Source: Dysgonamonadaceae bacterium (GTDB lineage Bacteria > Bacteroidota > Bacteroidia > Bacteroidales > Azobacteroidaceae). Taken from it: a DNA stretch of 14,134 nucleotides. The stretch lies in contig JAITAH010000127.1 of assembly GCA_031284225.1 (NCBI GenBank), positions 1-14,134 of the forward strand, written 5' to 3'. The translations under genes and the position numbers were made by a program. Positions 1-6,630 of the stretch are shown in pieces. The notes under the pieces are model-generated. The model was given only the letters and a program-made list of their open reading frames with translations. It was not told the DNA's origin and did not search any database. Every line of letters starts with the position of its first letter. Position 1 is the stretch's first letter.

Positions 1-539
1 GCCCCCAGCAGGGTATAGAGCGAGAAATAAAGCAGATTCATGCGCGCCAAGCCGGCCGGAATCGAAATCAATTGCCGGATAACCGGTATCAGGCGACCGA
101 TAAACGTGGAAATATTGCCGTGCCGGTTGAAATAATCTTCGGATTTCCGGATTTTCTCGCGGTTCAACAGGCACAGCCGGCCGATTTTGCTGTCGGCAAA
201 CGCATAAACAAACGGGCGCCCCAGCCACAGGGCTAAAAAATAATTGAAGTAGGCCCCGATCATGGAACCCAGAGTCGCAAACAGGACAATCAGGTAAACG
301 TTCAGCGGGCTGTCCGGCTTGCTGGCTATATAGGCCGCCGGCGGCACAACAATTTCGGAGGGAAGCGGAATAAACGAACTTTCGACCGCCATCAGCGCCG
401 TGAGGCTGTAATAGTTCATGTGGGCATCGTACCACTGTTCTACTTGTTGAATAATCGACAGGGAATCGCCGGATAGCGGTTGCGCTTGCAGACCGGATGA
501 AACGATTATCACGAAAAGGAGCAGGATGATTTTTTTCAT
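1..539 (-). CDS. DedA-family inner-membrane protein, 3' end outside window
   Basis: An open frame runs from ATG 539 to the window edge, giving 179 visible codons and no stop, so the C-terminus is missing. Visible DedA (SNARE-associated, PF09335) hallmarks are the block ESSFIPLPSEIVVPPA at residues 53-68, with the acidic residue after PLPS, then GSMIGAYFNY at 91-100, and the second conserved block GRLIPVIRQLISIPAGLARM at 148-167 with its two arginines. DedA proteins are inner-membrane proteins linked to lipid-carrier or phospholipid translocation and to envelope homeostasis; some are undecaprenyl-phosphate flippases. The first 20 residues look like a signal peptide (KK, a hydrophobic core, then SSGLQAQ), which is not usual for DedA proteins. 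The gene begins 12 bases after the rnr stop on the same strand and is probably cotranscribed. Family assignment is firm; the transported substrate cannot be told. Confidence 0.9.
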   Translation of the reverse strand, partial: MKKIILLLFVIIVSSGLQAQPLSGDSLSIIQQVEQWYDAHMNYYSLTALMAVESSFIPLPSEIVVPPAAYIASKPDSPLNVYLIVLFATLGSMIGAYFNYFLALWLGRPFVYAFADSKIGRLCLLNREKIRKSEDYFNRHGNISTFIGRLIPVIRQLISIPAGLARMNLLYFSLYTLLG

Positions 540-551
540 TCTGTTAATTCT

Positions 552-2720
552 TTATTGTTCTAACGTAAAATCCAATTGTTTTTTCTCTAAATTCGCCCGG
601 GTTACCCGGATGCGTATCGGGTTACCCAAGATGTAACGTTTTTTTGTTCGCTTACCGATCAGGCTGTAGGTTTTTTCGTCGAACTCGTAAAAATCGTCGT
701 TCAGTTCGCGGATGGGAATCATGCCTTCGCAATGGGTTTCGTTCAGTTCGACGTACAAGCCCCATTCAGTTACGCCGGAAATGATTCCATCGAAAATTCG
801 TCCGACTTTATCGGCCATAAATTCGACTTGTTTGTACTTGATCGAAGCCCGTTCGGCCTGAGAAGCCAAGGTTTCCATGGTGGAACAATGCTTGCAGCAG
901 TCTTCGGTTTTTGGTTCGGAAACCGAACGTCCGCCAATCAAATAGCGTTCCAGCAACCGGTGCACCATCATATCGGGGTAGCGGCGAATGGGCGACGTGA
1001 AATGCGTATAATAATCGAACGCCAAGCCGTAATGGCCGATATTGACCGTTGTATAAGTCGCTTTGGCCATTGTGCGAACGGCAACCGTTTCAATCAGGTT
1101 CTGTTCTTTTTTCCCCTGCACTTCGCTCAGCAAGCGGTTGATGTTTCGGGAAGTTTCGTTGTTCTTTTTGCCCGCATCTTTTTCTTTGATCTTATAGCCC
1201 AGCCGGCGAACGAATTGCATAAAATTGGCCATTTTTTCCGGATTCGGCTCATCGTGCACCCGATATACGAACGTTTTGGCCTTTACTCCTTTCTGCGTTT
1301 TACCGACAAATTCGGCGACGGTTCGGTTTGCCAGCAGCATAAACTCTTCGATGAGGCGGTTGGCGTCTTTTTCTTCGCGGAAATACACGCGCAGGGGTTT
1401 CCCGTTTTCGTCGATATCGAATTTTGCTTCATCGCGTTCAAAGTTGATGGCTCCGTGCGTGAACCGTTTTTCCCGCAGGATTTTGGCCAGACGATTCAAA
1501 TCGAGAAGGGCTTGTTCTATTTCGTCGTGAGCGGTATTGGCTTCGATAATTTCCTGCGCTTCGTCGTAGTGCAGCCGGCGATCGGAATTAATCACGGTGC
1601 GCCGGATGCGATATTGCCGGATTTCCGCCCGGTCGTTCAGTTCAAAGATGACGGAAAAACACAATTTATCTTCCTTCGGGCGCAGGGAGCAGAGGTTATT
1701 GCTTAACAGTTCGGGAAGCATGGGAATCGTTCGGTCCACCAGATAGACCGAGGTAGCCCGTTCGGAGGCTTCCTTATCAATGGCGGTTTCGGGTTTCACG
1801 TAGTGCGTAACATCGGCGATATGCACGCCGACTTCCCAAGCGCCGTCCGGTAATTTTCGGAGCGACAGGGCGTCGTCGAAATCTTTGGCGTCTTTCGGGT
1901 CGATGGTAAACGTAAGGGCAGAGCGGAAATCTTCTCGGCTCGCTATTTCCTCGCGGGAGATTTGCGACGAAATTTTCTTAGCAGCCCTTTCCAGCGCTTC
2001 CGGATAACTGTACGGCAATCCGAATTCGGCCAGAATAGCGTGCATTTCGGCGTGATTATCGCCCGTATCGCCCAAAATATCCATCACTTCGCCGACCGGG
2101 TTTTTGGCTTTGTTCGGCCATTCGACAATCCGCACGACTGCTTTTTGTCCGGTTTTTCCGTCTTTGATTTTGTCTTTCGGAATAAAGATATCGTTGGCCC
2201 AGAGTTTACTGTCCACAATCAGGTAAGCGTAATATTTGGAAACTTCCAATACGCCCACCACCGTATCTTGCCGGTGTTGAAGAATTTCGATGACTTCCGC
2301 TTCCGGTTCGCGACCTTTGAGACGGGCAAAAATCTGTACCCGCACGCGATCTTTGTTCATTGCAAAGAGGGAATTGCGTTCGGCTACAAAAATAGGATTT
2401 CCGCCGGTGTCGGGAATAAACGAGTTTTTGCCGTTCGATCGCCGTTCAAAAATGCCTTCGGCGATACTGCAAATATTATTCAGCCGATACTTGCCGCGAT
2501 CGGTCTGCACTAAATATTCTTCCGATAAAAGGGTTTCGAGGATGGAAGCGATCATTCCTTTTTCGTTCGGCGAAGCGGCTTCGATGCCGGCGCCGATTTG
2601 TTTGTAGTTCAACACTTCATTCGGATGGTTATTAAAATAACTGACTACCTGTTGGGTGATTTCCCGCTTGTTTTTCTGTTGTTTCTGCGGTTTGTTTGCT
2701 TTGATTTTCTTTTTTACCAT
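552..2720 (-). CDS. rnr: Ribonuclease R, 3'-5' exoribonuclease
   Basis: RNase R is a processive hydrolytic 3'-5' exoribonuclease that degrades structured RNA, takes part in rRNA and tRNA quality control, and acts in trans-translation with SmpB/tmRNA. From ATG 2720 the protein has 722 residues. In order it shows a Lys/Gln-rich N-terminus (KKKIKANKPQKQQKNKR), a winged-helix region near residues 20-80, cold-shock-like RNA-binding domains near 85-215, the RNB catalytic domain with motif TIDPKDAKDFDDAL (Asp274, 280, 282 and 283, matching the four catalytic aspartates of E. coli RNase R), and a C-terminal S1 domain from about 640 (GIISGVTEWGLYVEL) to the end. It lacks the long basic C-terminal tail of the E. 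coli enzyme. The frame is open upstream to TTG 2771, directly after the glsB stop, but that segment holds a strong Bacteroidota promoter, so ATG 2720 is preferred. Confidence 0.95.
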   Translation of the reverse strand: MVKKKIKANKPQKQQKNKREITQQVVSYFNNHPNEVLNYKQIGAGIEAASPNEKGMIASILETLLSEEYLVQTDRGKYRLNNICSIAEGIFERRSNGKNSFIPDTGGNPIFVAERNSLFAMNKDRVRVQIFARLKGREPEAEVIEILQHRQDTVVGVLEVSKYYAYLIVDSKLWANDIFIPKDKIKDGKTGQKAVVRIVEWPNKAKNPVGEVMDILGDTGDNHAEMHAILAEFGLPYSYPEALERAAKKISSQISREEIASREDFRSALTFTIDPKDAKDFDDALSLRKLPDGAWEVGVHIADVTHYVKPETAIDKEASERATSVYLVDRTIPMLPELLSNNLCSLRPKEDKLCFSVIFELNDRAEIRQYRIRRTVINSDRRLHYDEAQEIIEANTAHDEIEQALLDLNRLAKILREKRFTHGAINFERDEAKFDIDENGKPLRVYFREEKDANRLIEEFMLLANRTVAEFVGKTQKGVKAKTFVYRVHDEPNPEKMANFMQFVRRLGYKIKEKDAGKKNNETSRNINRLLSEVQGKKEQNLIETVAVRTMAKATYTTVNIGHYGLAFDYYTHFTSPIRRYPDMMVHRLLERYLIGGRSVSEPKTEDCCKHCSTMETLASQAERASIKYKQVEFMADKVGRIFDGIISGVTEWGLYVELNETHCEGMIPIRELNDDFYEFDEKTYSLIGKRTKKRYILGNPIRIRVTRANLEKKQLDFTLEQ

Positions 2721-2741
2721 ATTTTTCTTTAATCGATTGTG

Positions 2742-2771
2742 CAAAGGTAGATTTTTTCTCACAGATAGCAA
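2742..2771 (-). promoter_or_regulatory. Bacteroidota-type promoter for rnr
   Basis: Read on the minus strand, TACCTTTG (2749 to 2742) matches the Bacteroidota -7 consensus TAnnTTTG. A TTG at 2771-2769 lies 19 bases upstream, the usual spacing for the -33 element. The expected transcription start is near 2736, leaving a leader of about 16 bases before ATG 2720. The element lies just after the glsB stop, so it would be an internal promoter that lets rnr and the downstream DedA gene be expressed apart from the acyltransferases. The sequence match is seen; activity is inferred. Confidence 0.7.
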
Positions 2772-3779
2772 CTATTTTTTACGCTCTCGCCGGGAATGTG
2801 CCTGGCTAATCATCCGCCGGATGCGGATAATCAGTTTCCGTGTAGGCCGTTCGCGCAAAAACGATTCGACATGGCGTTTTTTCTTTTCTTCAAAAATATC
2901 TTCAAAATCAATCAGGATACCGGTTTCTTCCACATCGCCGAATGTTTCGTTAACCGCGGTTCCGAATACCCGCATCGACGGCGACAGATTCATATAGGCG
3001 CTGACTAAGGGCGGAATATTGATGCCGAAATTCCGGACTTCCTGATTCAGAATCTTGTAATCTTCCTTATACGTATCATGGTTGAAAAGTTCGGCTAATT
3101 TCCGGTAATCCATATTGGTTTTTAAGGGATGAATCGGGGTGATCAAGGTGGATGGATCTTTGAAATACTTATCCAAGAAAAACAAAATCATGTTACGGGC
3201 TTCCGTATTGTAGGTATTGTACATGGTTACTTTTCCGAAAAAATAACGGAAATCGGGGTCTATCACCGACAAAGCGCCTAATCCATCCCACAAATTATCC
3301 AACGCGAACAGGCCTTTGGCTCCGAATTTGCTGGACTGATAATCTAAGGAAACAAACGACCGGCCTAATTCGACCATTTTCGGCAAATATTCTTCGATGA
3401 ATTTCCGGGAAAAATGGAACAACTCGCAAGTGGCAATATTATCCGGCTGACCATTCAAGTCGAACGAAATCTCATTGCCGCAACGGAACCGGTAGCCTCC
3501 TAAAATTTCCTCTTCCTGCGGATCCCATACAATCAGTTGCCGGTAAGGCGTTTCCATCGTATCAAACTCGTCGATATCGGTGGATTTACCTGTTCCTCCG
3601 CCATAGTGCCGGAAGGCGATTTCGCGTAACCGCCCTACTTCGAGCATCAGGTTGGGAGCGTTGTGCGCCGTAAACAAATAAATCTCATTGCCCGACTTGT
3701 TGGTTTTTCGGAAAAGTTTGTCGATCGTCAGTTCCGACTTCAACACTTCCCGGTCTATTTTAGGTATAATTTCATCCAT
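2772..3779 (-). CDS. glsB: Hemolysin-like GNAT N-acyltransferase (glycine-lipid synthesis, GlsB/OlsB type)
   Basis: This is a predicted cytoplasmic N-acyltransferase of the hemolysin-like/OlsB group (PF13444-type GNAT fold). By homology with the characterised Bacteroides thetaiotaomicron GlsB, it would transfer a 3-hydroxyacyl group to the amino group of glycine, the first step of glycine-lipid synthesis. The block LMLEVGRLREIAFRHYGGGT followed by DIDEFD and YRQLIVWDPQEEEILGGYRF is typical: the substrate-loop Arg and the beta strands of an autoinducer-synthase-like GNAT. ATG 3779 gives 335 residues; a TTG at 3794 directly abutting the glsA stop is the other possible start. The C-terminus is very basic (RKLIIRIRRM, then SRRERKK), which may help membrane association. 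It sits directly downstream of the O-acyltransferase in the same operon, the expected partner. The symbol is assigned by family and pairing; exact acceptor specificity (glycine or ornithine) is inferred. Confidence 0.8.
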   Translation of the reverse strand: MDEIIPKIDREVLKSELTIDKLFRKTNKSGNEIYLFTAHNAPNLMLEVGRLREIAFRHYGGGTGKSTDIDEFDTMETPYRQLIVWDPQEEEILGGYRFRCGNEISFDLNGQPDNIATCELFHFSRKFIEEYLPKMVELGRSFVSLDYQSSKFGAKGLFALDNLWDGLGALSVIDPDFRYFFGKVTMYNTYNTEARNMILFFLDKYFKDPSTLITPIHPLKTNMDYRKLAELFNHDTYKEDYKILNQEVRNFGINIPPLVSAYMNLSPSMRVFGTAVNETFGDVEETGILIDFEDIFEEKKKRHVESFLRERPTRKLIIRIRRMISQAHSRRERKK

Positions 3780-3794
3780 CGCAATGATTGCCAA

Positions 3795-4622
3795 TTATTT
3801 AATCGTGTTATAAATTCTGTTTTCCATTTCTTCTGCCCACTGTTGCGGCGTTTTCGACGCATCGAACGTTTGCCAGGCAATCGGTTTGCCAAAATACACG
3901 TTCATCACGGTGTGCTGCTTTTTTAGCATTTCGCGGGGCAAAAGTAACATTTCCATATTAAATTTCAATCCTAATGCCGTACGAATATTCGCAAGGGTAT
4001 AAAATAAATGGGAATTTTCCGCTTCATAATATACAGGAACAACATCGCGCCGGTATTCAACCGCTTTTGAAATAAACATTTTTTTCCATTGGGGATCGTG
4101 GATCTTTCCTTTGATTTTCCGCGAACACAATCCGGCCGGAAACGTAATAATTTGATTATCGGAAAGCAACGCTTCATGCAAAAGACCTACCGCCGTTTTC
4201 GCTTGGGATCCGTGTTTGTTGACAGGCACAAAAATATCTTTCAGCGGTTCAAGAAAATACAGGATATCGTTTACCAGATAACGGATCTTTCCGTCGTAAT
4301 GTTTCCCCAGCGCCGCCGACAAACAAATGCCGTCCATACCGCCTAACGGATGATTCGAAGCGAAAATGCAGCGGCGATCGGCGGCAGGTAAGTTTTCTGT
4401 TCCATGCATCTCTAATCGAACGTCGAAAAACCGCATAGCGTCTTCCATAAAAGGAACGCCGGTTAGCGGATAAACTTCCCGGAACACCGTATTCAATTCA
4501 TTTTCGCAAATCAGTTTGGAAAGCAGCGAAACGACAAATCCCGGTATTTTCTTGTATAAAGCAGGCGCTTTCGACCGGAGTATCTCCCGCAAATTTATTT
4601 GAAAAACTTTATCTGTATTCAT
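3795..4622 (-). CDS. glsA: PlsC-like O-acyltransferase (glycine-lipid synthesis, GlsA type)
   Basis: This 275-residue protein starts at ATG 4622 and belongs to the lysophospholipid acyltransferase-like group often labelled hemolysin. By analogy with Bacteroides GlsA it would add a second fatty acyl chain to the 3-hydroxyl of the N-acyl glycine made by the next gene product, giving the diacylated glycine lipid of the envelope. The visible acyltransferase motifs are SNHPLGGMDG (His91 and Asp97) and TFPAGLCSRKIKG, corresponding to the catalytic block I and the FPEG-type block III. The His-to-Asp spacing is HX5D instead of the textbook HX4D. The stop codon directly precedes the glsB reading frame, so translational coupling is likely. 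Transcription probably starts near 4692 from the promoter at 4698-4705. The alternative, an ordinary phosphatidic-acid-pathway PlsC, is less likely given the GNAT partner. Confidence 0.8.
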   Translation of the reverse strand: MNTDKVFQINLREILRSKAPALYKKIPGFVVSLLSKLICENELNTVFREVYPLTGVPFMEDAMRFFDVRLEMHGTENLPAADRRCIFASNHPLGGMDGICLSAALGKHYDGKIRYLVNDILYFLEPLKDIFVPVNKHGSQAKTAVGLLHEALLSDNQIITFPAGLCSRKIKGKIHDPQWKKMFISKAVEYRRDVVPVYYEAENSHLFYTLANIRTALGLKFNMEMLLLPREMLKKQHTVMNVYFGKPIAWQTFDASKTPQQWAEEMENRIYNTIK

Positions 4623-4697
4623 ACAAATGATAAAATTTATTAACCATGCAACGTTTATTCATCGGTTCGCATCTATATAGTGTGTGTAAAAAACGCA

Positions 4698-4728
4698 CAA
4701 AGATAGTTTTTTATTTCGGAAAATTTCG
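4698..4728 (-). promoter_or_regulatory. Predicted promoter of the glsA-glsB-rnr-dedA operon
   Basis: Read on the minus strand, TATCTTTG (4705 to 4698) fits the Bacteroidota -7 consensus TAnnTTTG. The position expected for the -33 element (about 4725-4728) reads CGAA and is not a good match, so the promoter may need an activator or be weak. The predicted start is near 4692, giving a leader of about 70 bases before ATG 4622. A weak inverted repeat (TGTGTG at 4681-4686 and CGCACA at 4694-4699) overlaps the predicted start site. Confidence 0.5.
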
Positions 4729-4769
4729 GAATAAGCCCGATAATTCTTACATTTGCAGGAATTTCGGAA
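4713..4769 (+). repeat. Three copies of ATTTCGGAA in the divergent promoter region
   Basis: The nonamer ATTTCGGAA occurs at 4713-4721, 4723-4731 and 4761-4769. The first two are spaced by 10 bases, one helical turn. The second and third form a longer exact direct repeat, AATTTCGGAATAAG, at 4722-4735 and 4760-4773. The middle copy covers the -33 position of both divergent promoters and the third covers the predicted start site of the plus-strand operon. This layout is what one would expect of an operator, but no regulator is identified. Confidence 0.55.
4725..4755 (+). promoter_or_regulatory. Predicted promoter of the lipoprotein-yip1-smpB-metH operon
   Basis: TACATTTG at 4748-4755 matches the Bacteroidota -7 consensus TAnnTTTG and is followed by CAGG. 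The -33 position (4725-4728, TTCG within TTTCGG) is only a partial match to the TTTG consensus. The start is expected near 4762, about 32 bases before ATG 4794. No S-adenosylmethionine or cobalamin riboswitch could be recognised in this short leader, although the last gene of the operon is metH. Confidence 0.6.
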
Positions 4770-4793
4770 TAAGTTAATAAAAATGTAATTAAA

Positions 4794-5579
4794 ATGAAAA
4801 GATTATTTATTATTCCATTGTTAAGCGCCGTAGTAGCATTGAGTTTTGTGAGTTGTTTGGAAATGGGCGGAGGCGGAAACAGAGAAGAGACAACGCTTCC
4901 TGCCGTAGTTAATTACAGCGTCAAAGAAGCGGTTCCTACCCTGTTAACGGTAGCCGGCGAATTTTCCGTACCGTCTTTGACTACTTCCGATTTGAGAATG
5001 GGCGATTGTATTCTGGCGCATTTCACATTGGATTGGGATCATCAACCGAAAGGCGATTCGCTGTACCGCGCCACCAATATCAGTTATATTGACGTCAGTC
5101 AGAGTTATGCCGAAGTAAAGACCGATTTTGACGAACAGGAACTCGTTGTTTCGGCGGAAGATTTACTTCCCATTCAAGCCATGACGCTGCAACTGTATAA
5201 TGCAATCTTAAACGGGAAAGTCTTTTTCGGATTCAGTCATGACGCTTCGATAAAGCAAGATATGGATTATATTCTGATTGCCCGACCGAGCGATACTCCT
5301 TCCGACGATACGGTTACCCTCTACATCACCGGTAAAAAGAATAACCAACCGGACGGAGCACAGACGGCCATCGAAGCCCTGTATGCCATCGATATGCTGG
5401 GGGTTATAAACGAATTGGGAAAGGAAGCCACAATCCACGAAAATTCGATCGACTACCGGGTGCAACAATTAAAGGTGAAAATCAAATACTGTAACGGAAT
5501 CGATGAAAACAATGTTCCCAAGTATCAGGAATATGTTTATAACAACGGGACTCTTACATTATCCGTTTATAAAAAATAA
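4794..5579 (+). CDS. Predicted lipoprotein of unknown function
   Basis: The 261-residue product begins with a lipoprotein signal: MKR, a hydrophobic core (LFIIPLLSAVVALSF), then VSC with Cys21 as the likely lipidated residue. After the cysteine comes a short flexible linker rich in glycine and acidic residues (LEMGGGGNREE), as in Bacteroidota lipoproteins sent to the outer membrane. The rest lacks transmembrane segments and alternates short hydrophobic beta-like stretches (CILAHFTLDWD, VFFGFSHD, DYILIARP, DTVTLYITGK), suggesting a beta-rich fold. I do not recognise the family. The overall layout, a 230-260 residue lipoprotein with a GDxxLxxFT-like strand, loosely recalls NigD-like proteins, but I could not match their conserved residues and do not claim it. 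It is the first gene of an apparent operon, 6 bases before the Yip1-like gene. The ATG lies about 32 bases after the predicted transcription start. Confidence 0.8.
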   Translation: MKRLFIIPLLSAVVALSFVSCLEMGGGGNREETTLPAVVNYSVKEAVPTLLTVAGEFSVPSLTTSDLRMGDCILAHFTLDWDHQPKGDSLYRATNISYIDVSQSYAEVKTDFDEQELVVSAEDLLPIQAMTLQLYNAILNGKVFFGFSHDASIKQDMDYILIARPSDTPSDDTVTLYITGKKNNQPDGAQTAIEALYAIDMLGVINELGKEATIHENSIDYRVQQLKVKIKYCNGIDENNVPKYQEYVYNNGTLTLSVYKK

Positions 5580-5585
5580 AATCGC

Positions 5586-6161
5586 ATGTTCAAGCAGCTA
5601 TTTGTCCTGCTTTTCAAAATTATTGCAGAATCCACGCCCACGTGGAAAGTTTTATCCGACCAACCGAACAAGGATAACGAACATTTTTACAAGAGCTATT
5701 TATTCCCGGTTCTGGGAATCATAGCTCTTTTAGCATTTGCCGGCGTATTGATTGAACATTCGTTCGATGTACATGTATTGCAAAGGGTATTAAAAACCGT
5801 TATCAAGCAAGTAATTGTTTATGGAGGAAGTTTTTACCTCGTGTCGCATGTCTTTTCGGAATCCGTTTTTCCCCGTTTCGGTTTACCGAAAGACCAATTA
5901 CGCGCCGAACAGTTTACCGGTTACAGTTCGGCGCTGATTTATGTCATAGCTATGGTAAAAGTGTTATTTCCCAGCCTTTTTCTCTTAAATATCCTCATTT
6001 TTTATACATTCTATATTCTTTGGACGGGCGCCATACAATTTTTGAAAATAAACGAAGACCAAATCATAAAATTTACTACATTTGCAGGCATTATCATTTT
6101 AGTTACACCATTCCTGCTGGGTATGCTCATCAACTTATTGATGCCGGGAATGAAAACATAG
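5586..6161 (+). CDS. Yip1-like polytopic membrane protein
   Basis: This 191-residue protein resembles the bacterial Yip1 family (PF04893-like). Its N-terminus, [15 protein letters not shown], fits the family pattern in which a short amphipathic lead with a conserved Pro-x-x-Trp-like motif precedes the membrane bundle. Four or five hydrophobic segments are visible: about 38-58 ([20 protein letters not shown]), 69-90, 112-148 (long enough for two helices) and 163-186. The N-terminus is probably cytoplasmic. Bacterial Yip1 proteins have no settled biochemical role; the eukaryotic relatives act in vesicle trafficking, which does not carry over. It lies 6 bases after the lipoprotein stop and 7 bases before smpB, so cotranscription is likely. 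A -7-like octamer sits inside its 3' third at 6077-6084. The family call rests on the N-terminal motif, size and membrane pattern. Confidence 0.7.
   Translation: MFKQLFVLLFKIIAESTPTWKVLSDQPNKDNEHFYKSYLFPVLGIIALLAFAGVLIEHSFDVHVLQRVLKTVIKQVIVYGGSFYLVSHVFSESVFPRFGLPKDQLRAEQFTGYSSALIYVIAMVKVLFPSLFLLNILIFYTFYILWTGAIQFLKINEDQIIKFTTFAGIIILVTPFLLGMLINLLMPGMKT
6077..6084 (+). promoter_or_regulatory. Possible internal -7 element upstream of smpB
   Basis: The sequence TACATTTGCAGG at 6077-6088 is identical over 12 bases to the promoter core at 4748-4759. It lies 85 bases before the smpB start inside the Yip1-like gene. No TTG-like -33 element occurs at the right spacing, and octamers of this kind occur by chance several times in a window of this size, so it is only a candidate for an internal promoter driving smpB and metH. 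Confidence 0.25.
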
Positions 6162-6168
6162 CCGCAAA

Positions 6169-6624
6169 ATGGCTTTACAGAACAACATAGTTATTAAAAA
6201 TAAAAAAGCTTCGTTCAACTACGAATTTGTTGAAACATTTATTGCCGGCATGGTTTTGACGGGAACGGAAATCAAATCGCTTCGCCTCGGAAAAGCCAGT
6301 CTGGTGGACAGTTATTGTGTAATCATTCGTAACGAGTTGTGGGTAAAAAACATGTATGTCGCCGAGTATTTCTACGGCACCTATAACAATCACGAAGCCC
6401 GGAAAGATCGCAAACTGCTGCTCAACCGGAAAGAATTAAATAAAATCGAACAACTTTCCAAAAACACGGGATTTACCATTATTCCTACGAAATTGTTTAT
6501 CAACGAAAAAGGCTTGGCCAAATTGGTTATTGCCGTGGCCAAAGGAAAAAAGGCTTATGATAAACGTCAGTCATTGAAAGAGAAAGACGACAAGCGCGAA
6601 ATGGATCGGATGTTCAAAAAATAA
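6169..6624 (+). CDS. smpB: SsrA-binding protein SmpB
   Basis: SmpB binds the tRNA-like domain of tmRNA and carries it to stalled ribosomes in trans-translation. The 151-residue length is normal for the family. Recognisable parts are [20 protein letters not shown] followed by TGTEIKSLR near residues 11-39 (the OB-fold core that opens most SmpB proteins), [17 protein letters not shown] near 72-88 with its RKLLL motif, and the basic C-terminal tail from about residue 125 ([16 protein letters not shown], then [10 protein letters not shown]), which enters the mRNA channel. The ATG lies 7 bases after the Yip1-like stop and metH starts 6 bases downstream. RNase R, which works with SmpB/tmRNA to degrade the problem mRNA, is encoded nearby but in the divergent operon. 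Confidence 0.96.
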   Translation: MALQNNIVIKNKKASFNYEFVETFIAGMVLTGTEIKSLRLGKASLVDSYCVIIRNELWVKNMYVAEYFYGTYNNHEARKDRKLLLNRKELNKIEQLSKNTGFTIIPTKLFINEKGLAKLVIAVAKGKKAYDKRQSLKEKDDKREMDRMFKK

Positions 6625-6630
6625 CCGTAA

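Noticed and set aside
732..1706. Plus-strand open frame of 324 codons opposite rnr
   Set aside because: It is antisense to a clearly conserved RNase R gene and its product has no recognisable motif; its Phe/Arg-rich composition is what the reverse strand of this codon usage gives.
3780..3794. TTG start for glsB five codons upstream
   Set aside because: It directly abuts the glsA stop; ATG 3779 is the more usual start and leaves the conserved domain intact, though TTG cannot be excluded.
4681..4699. Inverted repeat TGTGTG / CGCACA as a terminator or operator
   Set aside because: It is only a 6-base stem with one wobble pair and overlaps the -7 box region; it is too weak to call as a separate feature.
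4783..4788. ATGTAA start-stop element just before the lipoprotein gene
   Set aside because: It lies in an A/T-rich leader where such a hexamer easily arises by chance, and nothing else supports a regulatory role.
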